A DNA stretch of 64,000 nucleotides, from positions 5,813,568-5,877,567 of the forward strand of contig JADWOT020000007.1 in the NCBI GenBank assembly GCA_036345935.2, given 5' to 3'. The translations under genes were made by a program, and so were the position numbers. The notes under the pieces were generated by a model. The model did no database searches, was not told the origin of the DNA, and saw nothing but the letters and a program-made list of their open reading frames with translations. Shown here one piece after another: positions 36,626-50,149 of the stretch (positions are counted from its first letter, which is position 1; every line of letters begins with the position of its first letter). The DNA is from Taenia hydatigena (lineage: Eukaryota; Platyhelminthes; Cestoda; Cyclophyllidea; Taeniidae).

Positions 36626-37300
36626 ACACTGTCGAGGAAGGTGTGGTCCACCACAGTATCATCACATAGAGTACTGCGCATTTCTGTATTGTAAAAAGCA
36701 ATAACACCAATTACATGGATGGAGGCACACGTTGGTCCGTTGGACACGCTGCCAAAGGTGTTGACGGGATGTGGAGGTGTGAGGAGACTTCTGCCTCATA
36801 GCAGGCGTCGGTACTTCGGCAACAGCATGTCCTAGTGCCACGCTCGTAGGTTGGATCTGATTTCTGACTAGTGGGAATCCCTACTAATCTCTTCTTTCCA
36901 TTCCTCCTATTCTTTTTTCACCCCTTCTTCAACATGGAACTTGCAATTTTCTCTTATCATGACTCGACTACTGCTCGTTTAAAACCATTTAAATTGAGTT
37001 ATCAATTGGGCAATATATGGTCTTCCAATCTTAATAACTGAACCCTAGCGTAAGATAGCATTCTAGCCTTGACAATTTCACGCTTACTAAAATCACCATG
37101 TAAGTCACGCCACAGCTTCATGCCGGTGCCAACTCTCTGGTAACAGCACCAAATACAGCCGTTTTCTTACACACCAAGACATAACCACGTAGAGGAATTC
37201 TGGCGCTTAATTATTAGTGACCAGCCTACTTCTCGCCAGCACTCTTCCTGCGTCTCTATCCTTATTTCATTTATGGCGTACAAAATTGACCCATATCTGC
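36626..37300. other. non-coding, nothing recognised
   Basis: No exon, RNA gene or clear repeat was seen. Confidence 0.45.
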
Positions 37301-37302
37301 TT

Positions 37303-37320
37303 CCCAGCCCAGCCCAGCCC
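37303..37320. repeat. CCCAG pentamer tandem repeat
   Basis: Three to four perfect units of CCCAG/AGCCC. It is short and has no evident role. Confidence 0.8.
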
Positions 37321-37329
37321 CTGAAATCC

Positions 37330-40300
37330 TTGTATGTCTAGGGCTTACAACTTGTAAAGAGGCACTTCTACGAGTCAGAGTAGGCCTCAACTAAGATTGT
37401 GAATGGTGCTAATGCAAAGTTACGCGTCCTTTTAACAGCCTAAAAGCGTCCTTAAATAGAGAGACAAAGAGCTCCCTTGCCCTTGATCACTAATTTTGAC
37501 GAATAAGCCGAAGATAATCACAGTTACCGGCTTGCTACAGCAAAACAGCAAGTAAAAAACGGTTCGTGCACCCAATTTCTACTCTCTCATTGTTTGCGTG
37601 GAGTCGCTATATAAAGTTGAAGGTTTTAGAGCAGTAGAGTGAAAAAGGGAAGGGGAGGGATTTACTCACAGTTAAGATGGTGGGTATTTTACTGATTTTC
37701 CTTCATCATGGATGGCATCGGAGGCTTCATTTGTTCAAATGTAAATTCGATGCACGATGATGCAAGGCTGCGATTAAAGCTTTGACACCACACGTCTTCT
37801 AATTTTTGCCAGTTGGGACAACTAGGCCTTCTCCAGTGTCGTGGGGAAATACTTTACCTCTGCAAAAAAGGGCCTCCTCTTTACCACAAGGGAGTATTAG
37901 CTGCCTAAAATGCATTCCAGGAAACAGCACAGAATCTACTTCGGCGGTTTTAAAGACGTTTGCGATATGTTGGAATGACGACACCCTTCCATCACCCAGC
38001 CATACCTATTCATTAGACTCCCTATAAGAGCACAACTCGTTACCAAACACAGGCTCGAAATCAGATTACTGACAAGTGTTAGTGGCATAATCTGATCAAC
38101 AAAGTAGGACTTCCCTATTGTCAGATAGGCCCATGTATTCTACAAAATCTTCTTTCGATAAGTAGCGGCCAACATTTGACGCCTGGTGCATCCGTTACTA
38201 TTTTCTGTTTTTGGTTGAAATATTGCACAATTTATTTGGACGGTATCTCTTCCTTCACTCGTAATTTCGAGAGCATAAGGCCTAACTGAGGTTTTGTAGC
38301 CGAGGTTGATTCTGTGCACCATTGCAAAGTAACACAAAAACACGGCGGCAAATGGCCACCTTCTATCCGTTCTCGTTGTTGTTCTGTTTTGTCAGGTTGT
38401 CTCCATTTTCAGTTTGTTGTCACCTAGGCTTGTCGTTCATGTGCGGTAAAATTACAGGCCGCATTATCAAGACTCTGATAGCGCTAATTTTCAAAAGTCT
38501 GATATTCCATTTTTACGCACAAAGCTCTTTGATTAGTATGCCGTCACATTGGCTAAAGCCTACAATATCATCGACCATTTAGTCTCCTGGCTTCCGTGCA
38601 TCTCTTCAGTAGGTTCATTTCAAAACACCAAAAAATGAAGATTTTTGGCAAATTTTAACGAAAGGTTGAGGTACCTCGATGAGGGGAGAAGTTTTTACTA
38701 ATCACCTCGCCATCGTATATGCGACGGGAGAGGTTCATATAAACGTGCACACAATTAAGCGAATTCCTAGGGCAAAATAAGCTTGCCGAGTGGAATTTGC
38801 GAATGCGTGGCCAACAAAATGGTTGATGATTTGACTCCTAGTCGCATTAGCGTTATTCTAGAATTAAATTGACAAGATCTTAGACTTTGCATCTGTGACA
38901 TCTTCCACGTAGTGCGACTGCATCTGATCGGCTCCTATGACTACTTTACTACTCGGTTTGTGACTTTACTGTGGCGGAGAGGTAGCGTTATAAGTAGAAC
39001 TTGTTTGCGGCATCCTTGATAAGCAGGATGTAAATGTATCGCCATGTATTCTAAAGCCGAGACTACATGTCATCAAAGTTGATATGAAGATACGGTTGAA
39101 ATATCAAACAGGAATTTGCTTCGGGATTGAGTGCACATACGGGATCAAGGGTCAGAGGAGCACATTCAGACCCCAATCTGCTAGAACGAGCCATTGAGGA
39201 TCACGTTTGCCGAGGCGGAATAGTGGATCACCCTAAAAGGTCTTCGTTTAGATGTGCATTGACTAGTACTGACTTCTCCAATCGCACAACACTTTGCGAT
39301 ACTTCTAGAAGAAGAGGAAGAAAGATGACGAATACCAGGTGTTACCACTAGTTGTAGACATGCCACATTGGTATATGTCAGTAGAATGTAAGAACATGGG
39401 CTGTAACAGTGCTGTAAGGAAGACATGACAGGGCAAATTCCAAGAGACTGATTGACGAAGAGAGGAATTTTCTTTGGCTTTAACAAAGTATGCAGGTGAA
39501 ATTGGGCACTAAAGAGATGAGCTAATACAGTTCCATTGTCCGTTTGCTAATAGTGTGGAAATCCTCTATTTGTCGCATCAGTGAGAATGTTTGCGACCCC
39601 CCTTAAGAAGGTAAAACAGCTATAAGTCGAGCCACCTAGTGGTAGTTTTGCGAGTGTTAACAGATAACACGTCAAAAGATATTGCTAACCCATTTAATAT
39701 TGCGGCGTGGTGACAGTGGCAGCTCTTACATTTCGTCACTCCCATACAAAGCAGACGGCGTTTGGTTGATTATTTCTAGTCCCTATTGTTTCTAAGGCTG
39801 CTCTACTTACATCATAATGCACAATCATATGTTTATTCATACTCTGCTTGTATTTTTTCTTCATAAGGCATAGAAACGCTCAAGCATAATGTCGGTTGTG
39901 TTACGCACACCTCACTCATACGTCTAGTCATGCTGCAAATGCAATTCATCATTGCTTGATTAAATTAGGATCTTCTTTAGCGCACTTCACTGAACCATCG
40001 TAAGTACACATCAAACGTAAGATGGACAAAGACTACATTGCTCTTTGCGGCAACCATAAATTGCTTCGTGTGTGGACACACTACGACTGTGTTTCGTGAG
40101 CATTATGTTACACTATTTCATCATATGAGAGCTTTAATAAAGTCGGAAGGCATGCGTGAAATGGAATGGCATGTGGAATTAAAAATCGTGCAAGTAACCT
40201 TAAATGACACGCAATCTCAAACCGCGAGATATTTGCAATTAGAACAGATTTTGACGGATTGTATCTCTTTGCCTCCATTTTGTCGAAATTTTAACCCAAG

Positions 40301-41510
40301 CACTGCGCCGAGTTCTTGTATAGCAGCACAAAGCATTCGATTCAAGGGTACCTTTGAGACTAGTGTCCATGCCACTTGTAGCTGATTGTACCTAGATTTC
40401 CGTTCCCTTCACGTGCTCACAATCTAGATAAATAGTCTTACAAGTGTCAAAAGGGTTTGAATTTCTCTGCTGCAATCAATGCAAGTGCAAAGCAAGTTCA
40501 TTATTAATGCCTATGCAGATGTTGCAACGCGAACGACATTCGGCATATAAATGCCTTCTCTTGGCCGACCTCCTTAACACCAAGATGCTTAAGTGCCAAA
40601 TGCCTATCATACGCTAATGGTTCTAAAACACTTCTGTGGCTTAAATTCAGCGTATTTCCATAACCATGAGTTGAGAATAAGAAAAGTTGCTTGGACCTTT
40701 TCATTGCACTATTCAGGCAGCAAAGCAAGGTGTCGAGGCGCTTAATTAATCGCAGTGCTTTAGCCCCTTAAAATAGTCAAAAATTTCGCCACTGCTGCCA
40801 AATCTCGAATCAGATTTCAGTTGTTTTGTTTTCATTGCAATTGGTAGCAAGAGCACTTAGAAGTCTTCAAAAACCTTCGCATTTGAGCAGATTTTCGCAA
40901 TGTTAATCAACGCCTGACGCCAAAAAAATAATTGCCAAAATGTTTTCGTTTACATTTGACTTTACTATGTGCAAGAAGTAATGTTGCAGCAAATTTTTAC
41001 GAATGCAAGTGACAGTGGTACTAAAAGTAGACAAATTGAGTAAAAAAATTTATTGCTCAGCAACCGCTGAGCAGCAATTTTAAGACGGTGCTTAAGAGTT
41101 CATGGACATTTACACATTTTGGCAGATGGCAACCTGTGATTTGCTATTTGGATTTTTGGAGCGGCGTGACCTGTATTCCTTTCAACCGCAATAAAGCAGT
41201 ATTCACTCGATATAAATAGACTAATGCTGTTAGGGTACCCGCGTTGTGGCCACACTCCAACGTCTGATATAAACCTCATTATTCTGTTTTGATTCGAATA
41301 TCGCGTCAAATGCGGCAGAGAGCTTGGATGAGTTTGAACACAAAAATTTGAGCAAGAGTGAAATTGTTCTTACAACGCTTTTGGTTGGCATTATCACTGT
41401 TGCAGTTCGCTAGCCCTCTCACCAAGTTACAGCGTTAGTAAGTAGTCGAATTTTACCTATTAGTGTGCCGCTCAGGTTAAACAAAGAGCGTAACATACAA
41501 ATTATATTGC
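37330..41510. other. non-coding, nothing recognised
   Basis: Opposing frames at about 37,800-38,030 and a 115-codon plus frame at 40,038-40,385 have no recognisable domain and no supported splice chain. No gene is called. Confidence 0.4.
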
Positions 41511-41519
41511 AAGCAAAAC

Positions 41520-41760
41520 AAGGGGATGTATAGAACGTCAATAACGGCGACGGTATTGTCACCGCGGAAATAACGGCGGTAGTAAGAGCAGCGTTATAGC
41601 AACGAACGTGATAATAGGAGCAGAACACGAGTCGAAGGATATGCTGAGGGCAACGGCAAAGGGGGGTGAGGTAGGAGGAAACAAGCGCTGGACCCGATGT
41701 GACGTGGACACGCAACCTTTTGATCTGGAGTCAGACTCGCTACCACTGCGCTACGGAGTC
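41520..41760 (-). repeat. tRNA-Trp-derived SINE, copy 2
   Basis: The head at 41,760 to about 41,690 (minus) keeps the Trp anticodon region TCTGACTCCAGATC, the A box TAGCGCAGTGGTAG and the T arm GCGTGTCCACGTCACAT. It has lost one base on the 3' acceptor strand and has T-stem and acceptor mismatches. Its tail aligns with copy 1 through GGTAGTAAG-CAGCG and GTGATA-TAGGAG motifs. It is more decayed than copy 1. Confidence 0.7.
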
Positions 41761-41769
41761 ACATCGTTA

Positions 41770-44700
41770 AGGAATTATAATCTATCTTGTTGCTTCCCTC
41801 TCAATCAAAATTGCTGTGTTGTTCCCTCCATACAATCTGCTAGCATGCAAACACCCTTATTGAAGATGCACTGCTATTCACTGCGATTCATTTTATCATA
41901 AGAGTAATCGTAGTGAAAACGCATGCATACGCAGTCAAGCCACCATCGCCACTAACACCACAACAGGAAGTTTGGTGTTTAGTTAAATAACAACATGCGT
42001 TCTAACTACGGCCCAAACAGCGATAATTAGGAGTGTACTACTTCAATTGCCGGCCAACAAAAGGGCTTAGGATGTTGCTGACTGTCGTGATTTTACTATT
42101 CCACGCGTCATCTGGCTCCTCTATCAGCATCAACTTCTTGGTACTGCTGACAGTCTTCGCTACTGGATTACGAGGTGGAATGTCAGAACCACTGGATTGA
42201 TGCTCAGTAGGAGTTGTGTGGCAAAACCAACATTTGATCTGGCACTCTCTGCGGGGAGGTTCGAGTCAATTGAAGGCCATAAGAAGAGGAGAAAGAGGAG
42301 GAGAGGGAAAGTGAGGCTAACATCTGTGCATTCGCTGGTTAGCAGCATGTTGATTGCAATTTATAAGAATGGTTTTCAGAAGTAGGTCCACAGGTATATG
42401 TAATTCTGCTACTTCATAGCTTCATAACCATGGTCTTTACTTCCCACACGTTGTTGCGCATATTCGCAACAAGTCTTGCCGTTCGCTCTCGAGTGGGCAG
42501 CACGTAGGTCAGGGGGGAAAGGGGTGGGATGGTAGGAGCATTTAAGACGACAGTCGGTACCCTGTAAAACTGTCCACTGGCATATAGTTCTCACAGTGAT
42601 ATGATTTAATTGACTCTGGCAGCCACCATTAATGTTGTTTCCGATGTGGTCATGCCCCAATATTCTGCACCAAAAAACAATTTTAATTTACTAACCTCAC
42701 AACTCATCTGATGGAAAACGTGAATTGGTATGAAGAAGTAACTTTGCAAATGTGATGTGTCTGTCAAAGCGTGGGATTCGATATAGTCCAAATGCGTAGC
42801 ATATTCGCGTGTGTCTAGAATCTAACCTGGGTTAAGGCGTATAAATAAGTCTGTTAACGGACACTCGTTGTGCCCTATCCTTATACAGGACCTCCTCGAG
42901 ACATGGCTAAATTGTACATTTAATCCATTTTAGTGGACCACACCTCAACGATTAAGCCTCGCAAAGCGCAGTAAATCAGTATTCGTCACCAGGGAAGTTA
43001 AGCAGACTAGCACTAACATATGCAATGACACCATACGATTAAACTTGCATGGACATCAATGAATTAAAACAGGGAGTAGTATGGAACTGTGGGCATGTCG
43101 AGGTTTAATAACTGTCTATATGTGCGAACTGACGGCTGTAAAGATTTAAGAAATAGTGCTCTACCTAAAGAAATCACCCGATACTTCCTTGGGTGTCAGT
43201 AAATTTACTTCTGAGCTTGATTCAATTCATGCGAAATCACAACGAAATCACAGACGAGAAAGAGGTCGCTTTGAACCACACACACTGGCTGCAACTTAGC
43301 AGATAAATTGTGGGTCATTATCACTATCACGGCCAAAAGTGAGTGATAGTGCATTCTGACTGACTCTACCAGACTGATGCATGATGCAGCAAAGCCCTAC
43401 GAATGAGGTATGGGCAAGTTAACCGCCAAAGCTCAGCAAATGAGCAGTATGAGCTCCGTACAGCTATAAGTGATTCTGGTGGCTAATGCTTCTCTTCATA
43501 GCCGATGCACGCCATCAATGGTCTTTAGCATGTTAAAATGCTACATGCTGTGTAGTACCATTTCAATCAATTTCGCCACTCTCTCTATCTGCAACGCATT
43601 CTACAAGAAGAACGAAACTGCGGTCATGCTGCAATCAGAATAAACAAGATGCGTCTCTCACTCTCTCACTTGCTTCTAATTGTTGATTTGTTGTGTCGGC
43701 TATAAATGAAGTGCGAAACATTCTCTCTGCACTTAACGGCAGTCAGTCGATAGTAGGTGCACATCAATTGGTCGATCGGATGACTGGGATGCATTTGGGA
43801 TTAAACTCGGAACCAAAGTTGAACTTGACACGCACTCAAGTGCCCAGTATCCACCGGTTAACAGCTAGGCAAAAATCCACACACCCTATTCGATTAAGTC
43901 ACTCGATCTGCTCATCGAATTAACTACTTCAGTGTTTGGCCGGGAGATCGCTGAGATTGCTGCCACTCACCCAAATGTGAATACCGATGAATTCAAATTT
44001 GATTCTTTTGCGGTATAGTAGAAGATGACGATTGCTCTCCTTCTTTGAAAGTCTGTACACTGATTCACTAATTATGCCACCTTGCGACAGCATATTTCTC
44101 ACCACATCGACATGCTAATCAATGAGTTCTACCCTACCATGTGAGTGTCAGCACATATTAAGAGAGTAGTAGAGAAAATTTTGAAGTGCCTTTGATTTGG
44201 CCTTGAGCAGAATAACATATATGCAAACTTGAGCAGACCGTTGATATAAAACTTGTGGGCAGCCAGTAAAGTGGCTCCAAGTGCCTGGCGGAACAGGCGC
44301 GACCGCACAAATAGGCATTTCGAGACCATCGAGAGTGATGGAGAGAGTTGACACTGGAGTGGCCTTGATAAGAGGAATGAGGTAATTAGAATAGTGAATC
44401 ATCAGTCGTAGTTTTCTTGCTGGATGTATGTGCGGCAGTTCGTGCCTTTGATCTACTGCAACAAGAATCCTCAATGAAGACCATATACTAACTGCTATTT
44501 ATTGTTGACTAATGCTGGAGACTTGAGTAGCTTGAGTGCAAATTTAATTACGCTACTGATTTTGCTACTGATGAAGGATGTAAATTGCAGTGTCTTTTTA
44601 ATCGCCATACTTTCAAAGGTTGGTCCCATTGTCATCTTTATTCTTTCATCCACAATAACCTGCATATTTTGTTGGATACACCGGTCTAGGGTCTTACAAT

Positions 44701-47700
44701 ACTGGGTTAGCTTCAAGAAGGCACATCTGATTAACTCACAGCGTAAGAGCCACGCCGTGCGGTAATTGATGATTGATGAATGACTCTATCTGCAGCGGGA
44801 CCAATCAACTCAGCGCAATCTTGATTAGCATAAGAAAATTGAGATAGACAAGTAGCGAGCAAGGAGTTAATTTGGTGTAAGGATTACTTGGGAAAGGAAA
44901 GAACACGCATTATTAGCATTAAAATTAGCAAAAGGAAGTATGTGGCACCCGACGACATCCTTAATGGAGAACAACCCCTACAAATTTCAAGTCCTGTTTC
45001 CAGAATGTGCAAGTGATCCCTACGCAGAAGCCGTGATCGCTGCGCAGCGATTTAAGTGGATTCAAACATATTCGCAAAGGATTCGCTTAAAGTTCGTTAT
45101 TACCGCACAAGCGAATTAAGTCGGTTCTAACATGCCTCTTAGGAAGCATACAAACTGGCGTCACGTTCAGCCGGCAACGAAGCTAACGCCACAGTACTGG
45201 CTTCCCATATAGGAGAGTGATCCCAACCCCATCATTCCCCCAGCCTGATAGTCATTTGGCAGATATGAGGACCAAAGTGGGTGCATCAGTCGGTCAAGGC
45301 TGGTTGCTGGCCACTGACGACTAGGCTAGTCTCGAAACATTGGCTAGACTCCAGATGTCTGCGGGTGCCAGATATTCCAAATGGGTATCAAACAAACTCC
45401 TGGGTGAATATCATGAATGACACGGAGTTCTGAAAGGCATAAGAAATAAGGAAAGGAATCAGCTTGCATTTTATAAAAATGCTTGTTTTATTTACCAAAG
45501 AGCTTTTTACCTCTTCTCCATCAGATTCAGCTTGAACCCCTATAACTCATCGTAAATGCCCTGACTGCCACCTAACACGAGGAACTTAAAACCAGATCCC
45601 GCAACCACCATTTAAATGGGACTATCACAAGCTAAGTAATGGAGCATTACAAGGCTAGCAACAGTGTGATGTTTGGGGACGATTCTCTAATTATTGGACA
45701 CACTCTCACGGCCATAGCTGATTCCCTGACACCGCATCAAATCGACTAGATAGTACATACTTCACGTATCTTTTCTTATGTCATGGTAACCCTAACCCAC
45801 ACATGATTCAAGACCGCCCATCAAATTTCAAAGTCTCGTACAGTCTAAAGAGCAAGCTTTTAAATGGTTGCAACGATTGCAGACGATCCAATCCACTTGC
45901 TTACTACTCCCTCAAGTCCACCTCTGTAAGGTACGTGGGCAATAAAAGTGTCACCGACCTCATGGATGAACTAAAAGTGAAGCGACTTAAGTTTTCAAGG
46001 AAATTTTGCACATTTTGTTATTTATATATTCTGCCTAATTACTAGGAAATTGGGTTAGGATTCGTCTTCTGTGCTAAAGTAATCTTAGCAGGTTTTCAAA
46101 CGTGGCTTAAATTGCACGCAAGACTTCATGGCTGAATCACAGCACGTGTCATGTAATTAAATAGCAGCATGAATTCTATTTCTTTGCATTTGAGGAAGGA
46201 GAGTCCACCACACATGAATACGCTTTTGGTTGGTAAGCAGCGGCATACATCTGCTTTGACAAGCGGCTTGGCTAAAAGCCGGCATAGTTCGAACTGCACG
46301 TAGAAATTGCCACACTCTATTGACGATTGCCGATTGCTCCCTGTCATCATCTAACAGCTGGCAGATTTCATGCGACAAGCCTTACTACCCTCCAAAAATC
46401 GGTCACATCAGGATAGTGCGCTAAGTTCTCTCAATATTATTTGGAGAAGCAGTCTGACATCACGCTTTTCATTGAATGGCCTTTAATGTTTCAAGTGTCC
46501 CTCTCCGAAAGTAAAAGTGAACTGTCTGACCAATGGTATGATTAAAAGAATACCAGAAGTCGTTGAGCATGTGCGTCAACCGCAGAAATTGCGCCTACTC
46601 ATTGCCCTATTCTAATTACCTTATGTATTCTAAAGCTAGCCAATTTTATCCACCCGTCAAGCTTTAGCATAAATGGATAGCGAGAATATATCTTCCCGAT
46701 TTTCAAATAAGCTTACTGAATTTTAAATTTTATGCTAATAATATTGTCATGCACTCATAATTCAGCGGTCGGCGACTCATAGTGGATGATGGCCCAAACA
46801 GTCGAGCCAATGCTTCGCCCTCCATCTCCCTACGGCTGAACAGTGGTCAGACATTGCTGGTAAATCGGCACTAGCATTTCGTCCATCCCCTATCAAGGCA
46901 TGTTCATATGGTCTAGATTGTGATAGCACTGTTAATCCTTTTCAGCACCGCCTAGAAGGCTATCCATTATACTTTTGAGATCTTTTAAAAATGACTATTT
47001 TATCGTGGGCGCAACGTTGGATCAGCACAGACCCGACTTCCTTCAAAAAACCCTTGCCAGTTTAAGTAAAACAAGGCTAGTGACGGCGAGGTGCGTTTAG
47101 GATCATCTGTTTTCCAGAGTTGTGCAATCTGTATTTGTTTGGCCACCGTTTTGATTTTATGCACACCTGTCCATGATTAGAGTCTCCTATGCCATCCATG
47201 TTGCATTAATGGCGCATTTTCATACCGATTTTACCAAGTCATATATCACAGAGTGCACTGGTATTTCAATTTTGCCGTGCTTCAATTAATGCGCTACAGA
47301 AACTGTTAAGATTTTTATTGGAGACACATAATAACACGATAATGTCATTAAAATACATAAACGTGTAATTTCGTCTGCAGCGCTGGCTGCTAGGAACTCC
47401 ACAAATCTTTTTAATCACTTCTAAGAAGCACTTGAGAATCTTAGTTTGTTAATATGCTTTGCCGGTTGGCTGGATAGAAGAAGTCATTAGAGTCGACTGG
47501 CGACCTCTTTTCACATGAGTGAGGTCCTTTAGGGTGGTTTACCCCAGATTTTGCGTAGTAATGTCTCGGGTGGTCTGATTTATTCTGCATCCGCTGTGTG
47601 CCTTGACCAAACTATTTTGGCACGCATATCCTCTGCAAATATCACTGAAAGTCACCTTTAACTGCATATTTTTAGGAGAGATCGGCTAATCCACTACTGA

Positions 47701-48200
47701 ATTAAGACCCTTCGACTCAAGTTCGTGGTATCAACAACAGTGTAAATTGCACGAATTGGGTGGGTGAGAACCTCTGTTTCGTACTGCTTCCGTGAACTTG
47801 TGTCGAATGAATTTCCTGCTGGTATACAAGCCCCATAACCTGCACGATCACCACGCCATTTCGCTGTACAGAAAAATCACCTACAACACTCAACCCGATC
47901 ATTACCCTCTCACTTTTCCACCTACAAGCTTAGCTGTACCATGCTGTTTCCTTTTCTTCTACTTTATTTCCTGTCCTTTGTTCTCCCTTCCTTATCCTCC
48001 CGAATGACGTGAGGAGAAGACTAGACGAACAGCGAAGGTCTGCTATTATTGTGGCACATTTTACGCCCGTTTCCCTTTACCCACTGTTCTTATACAGGCT
48101 GATTAACACTTCAAGCTATCTTTCACTTCGCGCTCACAAGTGTAAATGAACATAACTTCGCAACTGACGCCATCCATCCTTCCTCAAGGTCATCTTCTAT
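41770..48200. other. non-coding, nothing firmly recognised
   Basis: Two successive minus-strand open frames at 44,716-44,495 (73 codons) and 44,474-44,148 (108 codons) look more protein-like than their surroundings, but I know no family and could not join them by splice sites. A purine-rich stretch lies at about 42,270-42,315. A short 5S-rRNA-like segment near 43,000 was rejected. Confidence 0.35.
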
Positions 48201-48316
48201 TCGTGATCAACTGATCAATAATTCAAGCTGACTCATCAATCAAGCAATTAATACACCGCACGTCGTGATTTACTCGCACTTTTAGAAATGTCGGATTGCT
48301 GCAACGTTGTTTGCAG

Positions 48317-49579
48317 ATTCTCAGCCTCCCTTCGCCTCTCCCGGCGGCAGCACTACCTTCGAAAAGACCAACTTTCAGGAGGCGACCCACTCGTGAGTAA
48401 GTGGATTCCACACTGACTCACTTGCTTTATCACTTGCAGCAATAGCAGTGCACACTGGGCTTAAGCACTTCTTCCTTCTAATTGTTGTTGTAGATGCAAG
48501 TAGACATCAGAGTCGCCCAATCTCACCACCGTCATCTTCCTCATCACCAACGCCAGCATTGATGGTGTGGCGACCACAATTGGCGGTAGTGGCTCTGTTC
48601 CCACCCATACCTCTAACCCGCATTCCCTAGTACGACTGACGACGACATCACCATCTCTCGATGACGTCACCAAACATACAGGTAGGTGGCTCCTTCCTTC
48701 CCATTGCAGCCTTCATTTTTACTCAGCTTCCTCTGCTCACATTCACTCATTCGTATTTCTTCCCTCGCTCAGGCCTCACCCGTGACAATAAGACGCAGGA
48801 CAGCCTCAGAGGCTGCCAGGAACAGATGCAGAGCGATGGCGACGAGGTCGAGTTGATAGGGCACAAGGAATCGGAATGTGACCTGTCCGACCACTTGACT
48901 TTGGCGAATCAGTGGTCAAATATGGATGAGCAGGCGGAGTGGTGGCAGTTGCCACCCTCCCAGATGGCATCAGATTCTCCTACGTCGCCATCGCTCACCA
49001 CAGTGGCACCATTGCCGGCAAATCAACTGCTAACCACGCGGGGAGCGACGGAGGAGGTGGGTGTGGAGTTTGAGGCGGAGGTAGAGCCAGGCAAAGAGAA
49101 GGAGGGTAGAGGAAAAAGGGATGTGGACGTGGTGAGGAGATTACAAGAAGGAAAATACAGGGCTCTATGCAACTTAATCGACTCTGGTGAGTGACTCTAA
49201 TTCTTGTGCCATTGCATTTAGAACCAAGTAGGTTAGCCAGCCAGCCAGCCAGCCAGTGCTTGCCTTAATACTTGAGCCAAGAGCTCACCTGTTGCACTTC
49301 TCTTATCCTAGCTACTCATCCGCTTCCTCTGGCCCGTCTACTTCCTTTGGTAAGCCTGCACTCTTCACTTCATCCTCCTGTCTACCATGCCAATGTCTTT
49401 CCCACCCAAGAGACCATACTTTCTTCTTCGACTATTCTTTCATTGTAGTGGTTCAAACGACTAAGGAGGTGTCTCCGCTACCTAAGTCCCTCGTGCTACT
49501 GCTGCAATCGCTGTACTTAACCCCAATCTGGCTGAGTGATTCCCCAATCCTCATACCGATTCATCGAGCAGTGATTTGA
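48317..49579 (+). CDS. unidentified multi-exon gene, 3' part
   Basis: A firm pair of exons: one ends at 48,681 with donor GTAGGT, the next is 48,773-49,186 between a pyrimidine-rich acceptor and donor GTGAGT. The split codon (G|GC) joins them in one open frame. Exon 48,773-49,186 encodes about 138 residues: an acidic, Ser/Thr/Pro-rich middle, a Glu/Lys-rich stretch, then RRLQEGKYRALCNLIDSG. The preceding exon starts at 48,504 or 48,511. A further exon at 48,317-48,392 is possible. A likely last exon is 49,449-49,579, ending in TGA with a Leu-rich tail. No known domain was recognised; the final motif faintly recalls the edge of a helical repeat. The upstream gene start was not found. Confidence 0.5.
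49235..49256. repeat. (AGCC)n microsatellite
   Basis: Five and a half units of AGCC inside a candidate intron of the unidentified gene, between 49,186 and 49,449. Confidence 0.85.
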
Positions 49580-50145
49580 CGATTTGTCTGGCTAGTTGGT
49601 TGATTTAGTTTGACTTATTAATAGAATGGTTTATCCATACCCTTGCTTCTTTGCATCTATTTGACCCGTTCCTTCGTTTGACTGATTATCGATAAAGTGA
49701 TTGCGTGTTTTAATTACCAGTTCACCAAAGCACTGAGAGGTGGTAGATTGATTCGATCCGAGATGACAGAATTGAGGTCGCGGCACCGGTTCTCGAATGT
49801 CTACCAGCTTAGTACCACTCTTTAGCCCCTTTATCCCCAGTTAATAAAAGTGCCTGCAAAATGTCTTACTCGTGAGTTCCTTTCTTGTTCCTTTGAATGG
49901 AAATTCTGTGACCGGTGACGTGGACCCTTTCTGCATTTCATACGCCACTGACAAGTTGTGATGGCTGAGGCTAGAGGTTCTTCATTGGCAAGACCGAGGA
50001 AAACGCTTGGATTAAGAGACGGGCTATTGGATGCCTAAGTGTTTTGATTTACTCTTGACTATGGGAAACGGGACCATTCTGGGTCGCAACCATCGCCTTC
50101 AACTAACGCTTTTAACTCCAAATCCTTCTGCGTGCATGCCCCTTT
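49575..50145 (+). repeat. diverged direct repeat W, copy 1
   Basis: Aligns with 52,515-53,025. It opens with loose TTGA(C/T)TGATT-type repeats, then shares TGATTGCGTGTTTTA (TTGTTGCGTATTTTA in the other), CTTAGTACC/TTTAATACC with TTTGGCCC, GCAAGACCGAG and CTCCAAATCCT. It begins where the unidentified gene ends, so it may include that gene's 3' flank. Confidence 0.55.
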
Positions 50146-50149
50146 ACTT

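Noticed and set aside
42985..43025. Short 5S-rRNA-like stretch (GGGAAGTTAAGCAG)
   Set aside because: Only about 20 bases resemble the 5S internal promoter region. The rest of the gene cannot be aligned and no partner copy was found.
44148..44716. Two minus-strand frames as a possible gene
   Set aside because: Protein-like in feel, but no domain, no compatible splice sites and no convincing start. Left as unresolved.
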